DNA of 64,000 nt from Myxococcales bacterium (GCA_016712525.1 JADJQX010000006.1:682001-746000), one strand, 5' to 3'; counted from the first letter of the stretch, positions 30,460 through 38,628 are shown. Translations and numbers: made by a program. Notes: generated by a model from the sequence alone, not told the origin.

Positions 30460-31305
30460 TCAGCCTCGGGAGAACTCGTCGAGCGCCTGCTCGACCTCGT
30501 CGAAGGACGCAGCGGGGGCGTCGCCGATGGCGCGCGCGAGGGGGAGCTGCGCGCGACCGCTCTCGACGTAGAAAGGCAGGAGGGCGGGGAGGCGATCCCG
30601 CAACAAAAGACCCTGACGACGCAGGGTGGCCGCGTCGCCTCGGCGGATCGGCCCCGTCAGCGCCTCGGGGAAGCCGAGCGCCTCGACGTTCTCGGCCACG
30701 CTGCGGAGGAGCGGGCCGAGCATCTTCGGGGCGACCTCGCGCGGCACCCCGGCGACACCGAGCAGCTCCGCGCCGAGCGCCGCGAGCGCGGCCGCGCCGT
30801 TCGCCACGAGCCCCGCCGCCGCATGGTAAAGAACCTTGTTCATTTCGGGGAGGGTCCGAGCGCTCATTCCGAGCAGGCGCCCGAGCTCGCGCGCGCGCAC
30901 CATGGCGCTCTCGTCGCCGTGCACGTGGAGCTGCCCGCGGTCGAGCGATGGCTGGTGATCGAGCGACGCGAACGCGATCATCGGGTGCATCTGCGCGATG
31001 CCCGCGCAGACGGGGCGGAGCGGCGCGAGCACGTCGGCCTCTTGGGAGCCCGCGACGTGGACGCACACGGCGCGCTTCGGGACCTTGCCCGAGGCCGCGA
31101 GGGCCGCGGCGAGGGGCCCGAGGTCCTTGTCGCGGACCGCCAGCACCACGATGTCCGCGTCGATGCGGGCAGGGAGCCCGTCGCGAGCCGCGCGTAGCGT
31201 CACCTTGGCGCCCCGCTCGCGGAGCGCCTTCGCCAGCCCTCGGCCCACCTTCCCCGAGCCCTGGACGTGAACACGGAGCTTGGACTTGCGTGTCGTCGTG
31301 CGCAT
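30460..31305 (-). CDS. Rossmann-like / DUF2520 protein
   Basis: The 281-residue protein has an N-terminal NAD(P)-type Rossmann start (RVHVQGSGKVGRGLAKALRE, about 10-29) with ADIVVLAVRD, and a C-terminal helical DUF2520 domain (EMNKVLYHAAAGLVANGAAA, PLLRSVAENVEALGFPEALT, GPIRRGDAATLRRQ). This matches the family annotated as F420- or NADP-dependent oxidoreductase-like with DUF2520. Its substrate is not known. ATG 31305 was preferred because the Rossmann strand follows at once. It lies downstream of nadD on the same strand, after a 99-bp gap. Confidence 0.88.
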   Translation of the reverse strand: MRTTTRKSKLRVHVQGSGKVGRGLAKALRERGAKVTLRAARDGLPARIDADIVVLAVRDKDLGPLAAALAASGKVPKRAVCVHVAGSQEADVLAPLRPVCAGIAQMHPMIAFASLDHQPSLDRGQLHVHGDESAMVRARELGRLLGMSARTLPEMNKVLYHAAAGLVANGAAALAALGAELLGVAGVPREVAPKMLGPLLRSVAENVEALGFPEALTGPIRRGDAATLRRQGLLLRDRLPALLPFYVESGRAQLPLARAIGDAPAASFDEVEQALDEFSRG

Positions 31306-31404
31306 GAGAAAGGCCCTTAGTTTACGGCGCGCCGTTCGCGAACAGGAATCGCACGTCGTCGCACGCGCGAGGCCCCCCGCGCCCCGGGGCACGGGGGCCA
31401 CCAT

Positions 31405-31968
31405 CTACTTGTAGAGTGCATGCGACTCGGCGTACTCGAGCACCGCGTGTGGCACCAGCGCTTCGAGCCGCACGTCGCGGGGGCCCGCGCCGCGCGCCTC
31501 GAGCAGCTCGCGGATCGTCGTGCTCGACACCTCCGGGAGCACCGGCGGAGGCGCGTCGGGGTGCACGACCCCGGAGCGACCGAGCACGAGCGGCGGCGCG
31601 AGCGCGACGACGTCGCTCCAGCGGTGCCACTTGTGGGTCTCGAGCAGGATGTCGGCGCCGACGAGCAGGCGAAACGTGTCGTGGGGACGTGCTCGTGCGA
31701 GGTGCTCGAGGAGGCGCAGCGTGCGGCTCTCGCCCCCGAGCTCTTCTTCGGCACGCGAGATCTCGACGCCCGGGAGATCTCCCATGGCGAGCTCGCACAT
31801 GGCGAGGCGCCTTTCGTAGGGCGCGAGGGCCTTCGCGAACGCGTGGCGGTACGTGGGAACGACCAGCACCCGGTCGACGCCTCCGGTCTTTCTGGCCAGC
31901 ACGCAGGCGAGCACGTGGGCCACGTGGGGCGGGTTGAAGCTGCCCCCGAAGACGGCCACGCTCGCCAA
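31405..31968 (-). CDS. nadD: Nicotinate-nucleotide adenylyltransferase
   Basis: The 187-residue enzyme (EC 2.7.7.18) joins nicotinate mononucleotide and ATP to make deamido-NAD. It has the nucleotidyltransferase motif VFGGSFNPPHVAH (residues 6-18), the C-terminal SSTTIRELL, and LLVGADILLETHKW with the conserved W after the ligand site. The start is probably TTG 31968, since AGAGGG sits 6 nt upstream; GTG 31959 is possible. It begins 3 nt after the stop of the phosphoesterase-like gene, so the two form an operon. Confidence 0.93.
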   Translation of the reverse strand: MASVAVFGGSFNPPHVAHVLACVLARKTGGVDRVLVVPTYRHAFAKALAPYERRLAMCELAMGDLPGVEISRAEEELGGESRTLRLLEHLARARPHDTFRLLVGADILLETHKWHRWSDVVALAPPLVLGRSGVVHPDAPPPVLPEVSSTTIRELLEARGAGPRDVRLEALVPHAVLEYAESHALYK

Positions 31969-31971
31969 ATC

Positions 31972-32583
31972 TCAGCCCTCTTGGACGCGCATCTTCGCCG
32001 CGCGCTGCACCGTGAGCACGTGACGGGCGGTGAGCTTGCCGGCGCCGTCGAAGAGAGAGACCTCGATGTCGTCTTTTTCGTCGTCGATCACCGCGAGGCC
32101 GCTGCCGCTCGCGCCCACGAGCCCCGGTGAGATGAACCACCGCGAGCCGATCGGCTTCACGAGCGGCGCGTCCGTCTTGCCGAAGACGATGATGTTCGCG
32201 CCGGCGATGTCCTCTTCGTCGAGCGAAGCCTTGTCGTTCACGAGCACGGCGACACGATCGCCGATCATCTCGACGGTGCGCGCGCGGTCGGGCAAGGTCT
32301 CGAGGGCCTTCAGCCGGAGGCGCGCGCGCTCGATGGCGACGAACCGGTCGATCTCTTGCGGCGACCCTTTGAGCGCGACGGCGCACGAGCGTGTCCACGC
32401 CGCCGCGTCGCTCGGATCGTCTCCCACGAGCTTTCGCGCCCAAGCGGCGACCGCGCGATCGAGCGCGCCGTCCACACCGAGGTACACGGCCCGATGAACC
32501 TTGGCACCGTTCAATAGGAACTCCGCCGCGCGACCGAGCGCAGCGACGTCTCCGTCGGCAGGTCCAAGGAGCCCCATTCTCAT
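31972..32583 (-). CDS. Probable degenerate YfcE-like phosphoesterase
   Basis: The 203-residue protein resembles YfcE-type metallophosphoesterases in outline: MRMGLLGPADGDVAALGRA at the start where those have MKIGLISDTHGN, and GSRWFISPGLVGASGSG near the end where they have GSR-FVNPGSVG. The metal ligands are missing: the D-x-H at the start is replaced by P-A-D, and no GNHD or GHTH is seen. It may therefore be a non-catalytic relative; this is inference. Start uncertain (ATG 32583 or 32577; TTG 32649 is also open). It is followed by nadD. Confidence 0.65.
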   Translation of the reverse strand: MRMGLLGPADGDVAALGRAAEFLLNGAKVHRAVYLGVDGALDRAVAAWARKLVGDDPSDAAAWTRSCAVALKGSPQEIDRFVAIERARLRLKALETLPDRARTVEMIGDRVAVLVNDKASLDEEDIAGANIIVFGKTDAPLVKPIGSRWFISPGLVGASGSGLAVIDDEKDDIEVSLFDGAGKLTARHVLTVQRAAKMRVQEG

Positions 32584-32735
32584 GCGTATTCGGTCAGTCT
32601 TTCGTTCCTTGCCCTGGAAGTAAAGCACGTCGCGTGCCTTCGCCTCCAAGTCGTCGGGTTTCCCGAGGATTCGACGAGGTGCCGACGTGGGACATTTCCG
32701 GCGGAGGTCGGACGAATCGGCGATAGGATCACGGC

Positions 32736-34010
32736 GTGCCCGCGCGACGTCTGAACGGCCCTGCCCGCCCGGTGACCGTGACCCTCGACGGGCGTGAGCT
32801 CGTGGCCGAGGAGGGCGAGCCGCTCGCGGCGTCCCTCGTCGCGGCCGGTGCGCTCTCGCTCGCGCGGAGCCCCAAGTTCCACAGGCCGCGCGGGCCGTCG
32901 TGTTTCCGATCCGCGTGCGATGGTTGCCTCGCTCGTGTCGACGACGCCCCCAACGTCATGACGTGCCGGGTACGTGCGCGCGCTGGCATGCACGTCACCA
33001 CGCAGAACTCCCTCGGCTCACGCAAGGTCGACCTCCTCCGCGTCACCGACTGGTTCTTCCCCGAGGGCATGAACCACCACGAGCTCTTCGCGGGAGTGCC
33101 CGGCGTGCAGACGGTCATGCAAGCCTTCGCGCGCCGCGTGGCGGGCCTCGGGAGGCTGCCCGGTGGCGAGTCCGGCACACTCCCCGCCGCCTCGCGGCGC
33201 CACGAGGACGTGTGCGTCGTCGGGTCCGGGCCCTCTGGAATGGCGACGGCCCTCGCGTTCCTGCGTCGTGGTCGAAAGGTCCGCCTGATCGACGACGGCA
33301 TCGAGATCGGGGGAGTCGCCGTCGCGTTCGGGCGTGATCGTGGTCCGTTCGGGCCGCTGCTCGCAGAGGTGAACGAGGCGGTCCGCGCAGGTGATCTGAC
33401 CGTCTCCCTCGAGACCTGCGCGGGCGCGTTTTTCGGCGCCGATCTGCTGGTGGTCGGTGAGCGCGCCGAGGTCGTGACGGCCGACACGTTCGTGCTCGCG
33501 GTCGGCGCCCACGACGGCACCTGGGCGTTCGAGGGCAACGACGTGCCCGGCGTGGTGTCGGCGCGTGCCGCGGCGACCATGCTCGCCTCGGGCGTGCTCG
33601 TGGGAGACACGATCGTGCTCGCGCGGCCGTTCGGAGGCACCGACCTCGGCGCGTCGTTCGCGGCGCGCGCTCGGGCCGCTGGGGCCGAAGTGCTCGAGCT
33701 CGACGAACTCCCCTCCGAGGCCATCGCTTCCGTGGGCTCGTCGGAGGTGTCCGAGGTGGCCGTCATGCGCGACGGGGAGCGAGTCCTCTTCGACGCCGAC
33801 GCGCTCGTGACCGACTTCCCACCGTGCCCGAGCCACGAGCTCGCCGTGCAGGCGGGCGCCAAGGTGCGCCACGAAGCGCGGGGATACGTGGTGCTGGCCG
33901 ACGCCGACGGGCGCATCGCCCCGGGGGTCCTCGGTGTCGGCGAGATGGTCGGCACGGAGCTGACGCTCGAGGCCGTGCGCGCCGAGGCCGAACGCGTCGC
34001 GGAGTCCTGA
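32736..34010 (+). CDS. (2Fe-2S)-binding FAD/NAD-dependent oxidoreductase, mini sarcosine-oxidase-alpha-like
   Basis: The 424-residue protein starts with a ferredoxin-like Fer2_4 domain (about 12-90) carrying GPSCFRSACDGCLARV and MTCRVRA, Cys pattern C-x4-C-x2-C-x11-C. A FAD-binding Rossmann domain follows (CVVGSGPSGMATALAFLRRG, about 164-183) with a second nucleotide-type fold (VVTADTFVLAVGAHDGTWAF). This is the N-terminal half of sarcosine oxidase alpha (SoxA); the C-terminal folate-binding aminomethyltransferase half is absent. Hydrogen-cyanide synthase and opine oxidase subunits share this layout. No partner subunit is adjacent. Start GTG with AGGA upstream. Confidence 0.85.
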   Translation: MPARRLNGPARPVTVTLDGRELVAEEGEPLAASLVAAGALSLARSPKFHRPRGPSCFRSACDGCLARVDDAPNVMTCRVRARAGMHVTTQNSLGSRKVDLLRVTDWFFPEGMNHHELFAGVPGVQTVMQAFARRVAGLGRLPGGESGTLPAASRRHEDVCVVGSGPSGMATALAFLRRGRKVRLIDDGIEIGGVAVAFGRDRGPFGPLLAEVNEAVRAGDLTVSLETCAGAFFGADLLVVGERAEVVTADTFVLAVGAHDGTWAFEGNDVPGVVSARAAATMLASGVLVGDTIVLARPFGGTDLGASFAARARAAGAEVLELDELPSEAIASVGSSEVSEVAVMRDGERVLFDADALVTDFPPCPSHELAVQAGAKVRHEARGYVVLADADGRIAPGVLGVGEMVGTELTLEAVRAEAERVAES

Positions 34011-34036
34011 GCGCGAGCGCGCCGCGCGGGTGAGGC

Positions 34037-34648
34037 TCAGCCCGATCGGGTGCCCGTCTCTCGGATCGGTCTGTAGGTGAGTGTGCGCCAGACGTCACGC
34101 TCGAACACGTCGAGGCGGTGACGCGGCAAGCTCGGTCCGTAGCGCGCCACGATGGCGGGCACGTCGGTCGAGACGAGGCCGGAGAGGATGAGCAGCCCGT
34201 GCGGCGCGAGGCGCGCGACGATCGCGGGGGCGAGCGCGAGGAGCACGTCTCGGAGGATGTTCGCCACGACCACGTCGAACACGCCGTCGGGCCACGACGA
34301 CGCGAAGGACACCGCGCTCGCGACCCCGTTGTCGTGGGCGGCGCGCGCCGCGACCTCGTTGGCCTGCTCGTCGATCTCGACGCCGTACGCGGTGCCCCCG
34401 AGCTTGGCTGCCGCGATGGACAAGATCCCCGTGCCGCTCCCCACGTCGAGCATGCGAAACGGCCCCTTCGGGCAGAACGCGGCGAGGGCCTGGAGGCACG
34501 TCCTCGTCGTCTCGTGGGTGCCGTCGCCGAAGGCGTGGCTCGGCCTCATGACGAGCGTGCACAGGGGGCCCCCGTCGCCTCTGTGCGGGGCGCGGACGAT
34601 ACGGAAGCGCGGCGGAACCAGGATCTCCTCGGGTGGGCGACGTTCCAT
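34037..34648 (-). CDS. PrmA-like methyltransferase without the N-terminal recognition domain
   Basis: The 203-residue protein matches the catalytic half of ribosomal protein L11 methyltransferase: HAFGDGTHETTRTCLQAL (about 36-53), the SAM site MLDVGSGTGILSIAAAKLGG (about 67-86), and VVVANILRDVLLALAPAIVA. PrmA is normally about 290 residues, with an N-terminal domain that docks L11. That domain is missing here, so L11 may not be the target. ATG 34648 lies 23 bp after the stop of the CcmB-like gene. It is convergent with the flavoprotein gene. Confidence 0.82.
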   Translation of the reverse strand: MERRPPEEILVPPRFRIVRAPHRGDGGPLCTLVMRPSHAFGDGTHETTRTCLQALAAFCPKGPFRMLDVGSGTGILSIAAAKLGGTAYGVEIDEQANEVAARAAHDNGVASAVSFASSWPDGVFDVVVANILRDVLLALAPAIVARLAPHGLLILSGLVSTDVPAIVARYGPSLPRHRLDVFERDVWRTLTYRPIRETGTRSG

Positions 34649-34671
34649 GGCGAGCTGCGGTCGGCGCCCCG

Positions 34672-35373
34672 TCAGTCGTCCACCAGGGCGCCGAACACGG
34701 CGAGCCCACCCGCCACGGCGACCACGTCGAAGACCGCGAGCAGCAAGAGGTAGTCGCGGAGCTCGTCGAACGTGCCTCCGCCGAAGACGAGCGCCGTGCC
34801 CGCGACGCTCGAGAGGAGCACGGGCGAAAGGAGCGGGAAGAGCACGGACGCGAGCACGAGATCCCGCGCCGAGGTGCGCACCGTCATGACCCCGAACAGA
34901 GTCCCCGTGGCCGACACCCCGAGAGTACCGAGCAGCAAGATCGGCGTGATCTTCGACAGATACTGAAGGAGCTCGACGTGAAACAGCAGGGCCACGACCG
35001 GCACGACGAGCGCCTCGACCGCGAGCAGCAAGAAGAACACGCCGAGCCCTTTGCCCACGAAGATCGCCGGCCTCGACACGGGCGAGACCAGGAGCCCCGT
35101 GAGCGCGCTCTCTTCCCGCTCCCGCTGCCAGGTCCGCCCCAGCGCGAGCACGCTGGCGAAGGCGATGGGGAGCCAAATCGCCCCGGGCGCGATGCGCACC
35201 TGCGTCTTCGGCCCAGTGCTGAAGGCGATGCTCGCCATGACCGTGACGAGGATCGCGAAGAACCCTCCGGTCGTCACGATCTCGCGGGTGCGGAGCTCGA
35301 TCGCCAAGTCTTTTCGCAGGATGGCGAGTGCGCTCGCGAAGAAGCCTGGGATCTCACGCTTCGGAAGGACCAC
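34672..35373 (-). CDS. CcmB-like heme-export ABC permease
   Basis: The 233-residue membrane protein has six predicted helices and the CcmB sequence pattern: AILRKDLAIELRTRE at the start (about 17-31), then APGAIWLPIAFASVLALGRT (about 62-81), ALTGLLVSPVSRPAIFVGKG (about 90-109). CcmB is the membrane part of the CcmABCD complex of cytochrome c maturation. No CcmA ATPase or CcmC gene is adjacent. The GTG start (35373) directly abuts a hairpin and lacks an evident ribosome site, so the true start may be slightly different. Confidence 0.85.
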   Translation of the reverse strand: MVLPKREIPGFFASALAILRKDLAIELRTREIVTTGGFFAILVTVMASIAFSTGPKTQVRIAPGAIWLPIAFASVLALGRTWQREREESALTGLLVSPVSRPAIFVGKGLGVFFLLLAVEALVVPVVALLFHVELLQYLSKITPILLLGTLGVSATGTLFGVMTVRTSARDLVLASVLFPLLSPVLLSSVAGTALVFGGGTFDELRDYLLLLAVFDVVAVAGGLAVFGALVDD

Positions 35374-35406
35374 GGGGGCCCGTGTGTACCATGCACACGA
35401 GCCCCC
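35374..35406. other. Hairpin between LTxxQ lipoprotein and CcmB-like gene
   Basis: GGGGGC-C-CGTGTG (35374-35386) pairs with CACACG-A-GCCCCC (35394-35406), a 12-bp stem with one mismatch and a 7-nt loop. On the minus strand it falls 26 bp after the lipoprotein stop and touches the GTG start of the CcmB-like gene. It could be a terminator without a T-tract or could mask the translation start. Confidence 0.6.
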
Positions 35407-35431
35407 GGCGAGGTCGCTTCGTACTCGGGCC

Positions 35432-36289
35432 TCAGAGCGCCTCGGACGGCTCCTCGGCGTTGGCGCGCGCGCGGATGGTGCGGGCGAGGGTCTTTCGTTG
35501 GGCCTCGGAGAGCACGGGGAGGACCTTGTCGGCCACGGTGAAGGCGGCGTCTTCCTTGGCCTTCGCGCGGGCCGCGAGCGGACCTTCGGGGCCGACCGCC
35601 TTCGGGTCGAACGCCGGTTTTTTGAAGGCCTCGAGGAACGCCTTGCCGCGCCGGCCGTGTCCCTCGTGCGCCCCGCGCCCGTGCTCGCGTGCGTCCTCGA
35701 ACGCGGCTCGAAACGCCTCTTTCACGGTGTCCCGTTGTTCGGACGTGAGGTCGAGCTCTTTGGCGAGCGTGAGGAGCGGGTGCCTCTCGCGGTGCGCCTC
35801 CATCTTGGCCTTCCCTCGCGCCTCGAGGGCGTCCGCGAACGCTACCCGCTGCCCGTCGTCGAGCAGGCCGTGCAACGTCGCGAGGGCGGCCTCGTCGGCG
35901 GGGCGGCCCGCGTCCACCTTGGCGAGCGCGGCGTCGAGCTTCTGACGGAGCGCGGCCTTGTCGATGGATCCGCGCTCGATCTGGTCGGCGATGTCGAGCA
36001 TGACGGCGCGAAGCTCGGTTCGGAGCGGCGCGTGGCGGGCCTCGGCTTCTTGCGCGAGCTTCTCGATCTCGGCGCGTTGGTCGGGCCTCAGATCGACGTC
36101 CCCGAGGGCGTCTCCGGCGAGCTTTACGAAGCCGTGCGTGCCCTTGCCGACGGGCGCGCGGCTCGTGGCCTGGGCCGTCTGGGCCGTGGGGGCGGCGCTG
36201 CCGCTGCATCCGGTCACGGCGAGCGAGAGGGGGAGCGCGCACGAGACCATGAGCGACGTGGAGAGGGCGAAACGGGAGAAGAGCTTCAT
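35432..36289 (-). CDS. LTxxQ-motif (Spy/CpxP-like) lipoprotein
   Basis: The 285-residue product has a lipobox (LSLAVTGC before SGS) and a helical mature part. Spy/CpxP-type motifs recur: VDLRPDQRAEIEKL (about 65), LLDDGQRVAFADAL (about 143), LDLTSEQRDTVKEA (about 175), VLSEAQRKTLARTI (about 260). That spacing suggests two repeats of the LTxxQ fold. A His/Gly-rich segment (EHGRGAHEGHGRRG) lies between. Spy and CpxP are periplasmic chaperone/stress proteins; the same role here is an inference. Confidence 0.85.
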   Translation of the reverse strand: MKLFSRFALSTSLMVSCALPLSLAVTGCSGSAAPTAQTAQATSRAPVGKGTHGFVKLAGDALGDVDLRPDQRAEIEKLAQEAEARHAPLRTELRAVMLDIADQIERGSIDKAALRQKLDAALAKVDAGRPADEAALATLHGLLDDGQRVAFADALEARGKAKMEAHRERHPLLTLAKELDLTSEQRDTVKEAFRAAFEDAREHGRGAHEGHGRRGKAFLEAFKKPAFDPKAVGPEGPLAARAKAKEDAAFTVADKVLPVLSEAQRKTLARTIRARANAEEPSEAL

Positions 36290-36590
36290 CGAACGAGACC
36301 TCCGGTACCGACACCCTGCGCTCGAGGCGGCTCCGCCGCACGCGGCCGAGGGGTAAAGTCGGGTAAAGCGCCCGGGCCGCGAGCGATCCTCCGATCGCCA
36401 CGACCGTGGGCCGTTGCCCCGTGTTCACAGGTGGGCCTCGCGGTGACGGTGTGTGTGCGGCATTTCTCGACGAAATTGGCGCCATGGCTCCGGCACGATG
36501 GCTGCATAATGCGGACGTCACGGCGTGGCTCGAGGGAGGGCTCCGCCGGAAACGCCGCGCGGCTCGGCCCGCGGCCCTCGGAGGTCTTTC
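36290..36590. other. 301-bp divergent intergenic region
   Basis: No gene was found between the LTxxQ lipoprotein (minus) and the exported protein gene (plus). CATAAT at 36505-36510 is a possible -10 box for the plus-strand gene, but no well-spaced -35 accompanies it. Confidence 0.35.
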
Positions 36591-37565
36591 ATGTCGATGT
36601 CGGCAGCTCGTCGTGCGGTGGGTCTCGGTCTCGTAGTCGCTTCGTTGGCGCTCCCAGGGCTGGCTTCTGCGGCCGATCCCGCCAAGGCCGGGCCCGACCA
36701 GCTCACCCTCCAGGACGGAACCGTCGTCACGGGCACGTTCTCCGAGTTCATCCCGAACAACCGCGTGACGGTGCTCGTGAACGGCGAGAGCAAGACGTAC
36801 CAGTGGAGCTTCATGCGCAAGGCCACCCACGACGGGAAGGTCGTCGCGGAGAACCAGCCGGCGGCGGCGCTCCCGCCCCCCGTGGTCGTCGTGCAGCCGC
36901 AACCGCAGCAGCAGGTCGTCGTGGTGCAGGGGCAGACCGGCGCGCAGGCGGCTCCGCAGGCCGCGCTCGAAGAGTCGGTGCTCGTGCACATGGAAGGCGA
37001 CAGCGATGCGGTCCTCGAGATGCAGGACCGCAAGGAGACGAACGCGTTCTCCCCGGTCTGCAACTCGCCCTGCAACAAGGTGCTTCCGCTCGACCGCATG
37101 TACCGCATCACGGGCGACGGGATGAAGGACTCGCGCCCGTTCAAGCTCTCCGGCTCGGCCGGTCAGGCCGTGAGCCTGGACGTGAACCCCGGGCGGAGGG
37201 GCGCGTTCGCGGGCGGTATCGTGATGACCGTGCTCGGTCCGCTCACGCTGCTCACGGGCTCGCTCGTGTACCTCGTGGGCGCCGCGCAGAGCAGCCTCGT
37301 CTACTCGTCGTCGTCGGGCTTCAGCACATCCGGGGACGGCAGCGGCCTCAAGGTCACCGGCGGTATCCTCATGATCGCGGGCGCGGCCCTCACGGCCGTG
37401 GGCATCCCGCTCATCGTGTCGAACGCACGCACCAAGGTCACGCAAGACGTGTCGAGCCCCGTCCGCAAAGACGGGTTCCTCCGCACGCCGACCTTCCGCA
37501 ACGCGGCGAACGACGTCCCCATGCCGGCCACCAGCGAATTCACGGTCTTCGCGCGCTCGTTCTGA
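36591..37565 (+). CDS. Exported membrane protein with Gln/Val/Pro linker
   Basis: The 324-residue product has a cleavable signal peptide (ends LPGLASA before ADPAKAG). A small domain follows with DQLTLQDGTVVTGTFSEFIP and VTVLVNGESKTYQWSFM (about 30-70), reminiscent of an Sm-like/DUF repeat fold. A Pro/Gln/Val-rich linker (about 85-115) and a middle domain come next, then two hydrophobic segments (AGGIVMTVLGPLTLLTGSLV, about 206-225; ITGGILMIAGAALTAVGIPL-type, about 252-270). ATG 36591 has GGAGG 6 nt upstream. Unknown function. Confidence 0.75.
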   Translation: MSMSAARRAVGLGLVVASLALPGLASAADPAKAGPDQLTLQDGTVVTGTFSEFIPNNRVTVLVNGESKTYQWSFMRKATHDGKVVAENQPAAALPPPVVVVQPQPQQQVVVVQGQTGAQAAPQAALEESVLVHMEGDSDAVLEMQDRKETNAFSPVCNSPCNKVLPLDRMYRITGDGMKDSRPFKLSGSAGQAVSLDVNPGRRGAFAGGIVMTVLGPLTLLTGSLVYLVGAAQSSLVYSSSSGFSTSGDGSGLKVTGGILMIAGAALTAVGIPLIVSNARTKVTQDVSSPVRKDGFLRTPTFRNAANDVPMPATSEFTVFARSF

Positions 37566-37596
37566 GGCGCCGCGCACGTCTGTGCAAAATACACGT

Positions 37597-37630
37597 GAGG
37601 CCCGCGCCGGCGAGTGACCGGGCGGGCCTC
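37597..37630. terminator. Bidirectional terminator between convergent genes
   Basis: GAGGCCCGC (37597-37605) pairs perfectly with GCGGGCCTC (37622-37630). It lies between the stop codons at 37565 (plus) and 37650 (minus). On the minus strand the stem is followed by ACGTGTATTTTGC, so it mainly suits the DUF2505 gene. Confidence 0.65.
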
Positions 37631-37649
37631 CGTCGTCTTCGGGTGTGGC

Positions 37650-38153
37650 TCAGAGCGCCTTGACGAACGCACCGGTGAACGGCGCGGCCGAAGCGTACGA
37701 GGCCTTGAGGTCGCCCATGACCTTGTCCTCGACGAGGCCGCCGACCATCATGATCTTCACGTCCACGCGGATGCGCGCGTAGCGTTTGATCTTCTTCTCG
37801 CCGATGCTCTCGCACCAGATCTCGCCCTCGGTCTTGGTCTTGTCGGCCATGGTGCTGGGCGTGATGGTGAAGGTGTAGCGGCCCGTCTTTTTGTCGTACG
37901 TGCCGACCTCGGTGTAGCTGAAGCTGTCGCCGATGAGCTTCTTCACGGGCCCGGGCAGGTTGCCGACGGGCGGATCGAGGTGCACGCGGCGGGTGGTCTT
38001 GTCGCCGTCGGTCTTGGTCTCGAGGAGCTTCCAGCCGGGGAACTTGAGCTGCTCGAGGTAGAGCCTGCGGTTGTACTCCGGATCGAAGTGGCACTTCGTC
38101 CAGTAGGTCTCCTCGGTGCACTCGAACTCGTCGACGATGGTGGTCTCGGCCAT
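37650..38153 (-). CDS. DUF2505 family protein
   Basis: This 167-residue soluble protein matches DUF2505, a START/polyketide-cyclase-like fold (IVDEFECTEETYWTKCHFDP; YNRRLYLEQLKFPGWKLLET; RYTFTITPSTMADKTKTEGE; RIRVDVKIMMVGGLVEDKVM). Such proteins are thought to bind lipid-like ligands, without a known reaction. It has no signal peptide. It lies 82 bp downstream of the basic KEKFG-repeat protein on the same strand. Confidence 0.85.
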   Translation of the reverse strand: MAETTIVDEFECTEETYWTKCHFDPEYNRRLYLEQLKFPGWKLLETKTDGDKTTRRVHLDPPVGNLPGPVKKLIGDSFSYTEVGTYDKKTGRYTFTITPSTMADKTKTEGEIWCESIGEKKIKRYARIRVDVKIMMVGGLVEDKVMGDLKASYASAAPFTGAFVKAL

Positions 38154-38235
38154 GGCTCCTCCATACTCGAAAAAGGCGACGGGCGGCCACCCGAAGGCGA
38201 CCGCCCGCTCGACCCGCGGCGAACCGCAGGGTGAC

Positions 38236-38628
38236 TTACTTCTTCGCCGGCTTGGCGGCGGGCTTCTCGGCCTTCTTCGCGGCGGGCTTGGCCGGAGCGG
38301 CCTTGGCGCGCTTGGCGGCGGCCTTGTAGTGGTCGTAGAGGCGGGGGACGGGCCACGCCTCGAGGCGCGCCTTGAAGCCGGCGTCCTTCGTGCGCTTCTC
38401 GGTCTCGAGGATCGCGGTCACGAGCTTCTCGCGCGTGCCGAACTTCTCTTTGACCTCGGTGAAGACGGCGTGGAGGCGGAGGAGCTTCGCGTTCGAGACG
38501 TGGGCGAGGCCCTTGTCGGCGTTGGTGCGGCCGAGCCAGAGGCTCTCACCGGTGAGCTTCTCGAGGGCGGCCACGAGCTTCTCTTTGTCGCCGAACTTCT
38601 CTTTGACGGTCGCGAGGGGGCTTTTCAT
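38236..38628 (-). CDS. Basic protein with KEKFG repeats and Lys/Ala/Pro tail
   Basis: The 130-residue protein has two similar helical units: VKEKFGDKEKLVAALEKL (about 8-25) and VKEKFGTREKLVTAILET (about 58-75). The last 28 residues are almost only Lys, Ala and Pro (PAKPAAKKAEKPAAKPAKK), like the tails of histone H1-like bacterial proteins. A nucleoid or nucleic-acid association is possible, but only the tail suggests it. ATG 38628 has GGAGA upstream. No family is recognised. Confidence 0.8.
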   Translation of the reverse strand: MKSPLATVKEKFGDKEKLVAALEKLTGESLWLGRTNADKGLAHVSNAKLLRLHAVFTEVKEKFGTREKLVTAILETEKRTKDAGFKARLEAWPVPRLYDHYKAAAKRAKAAPAKPAAKKAEKPAAKPAKK

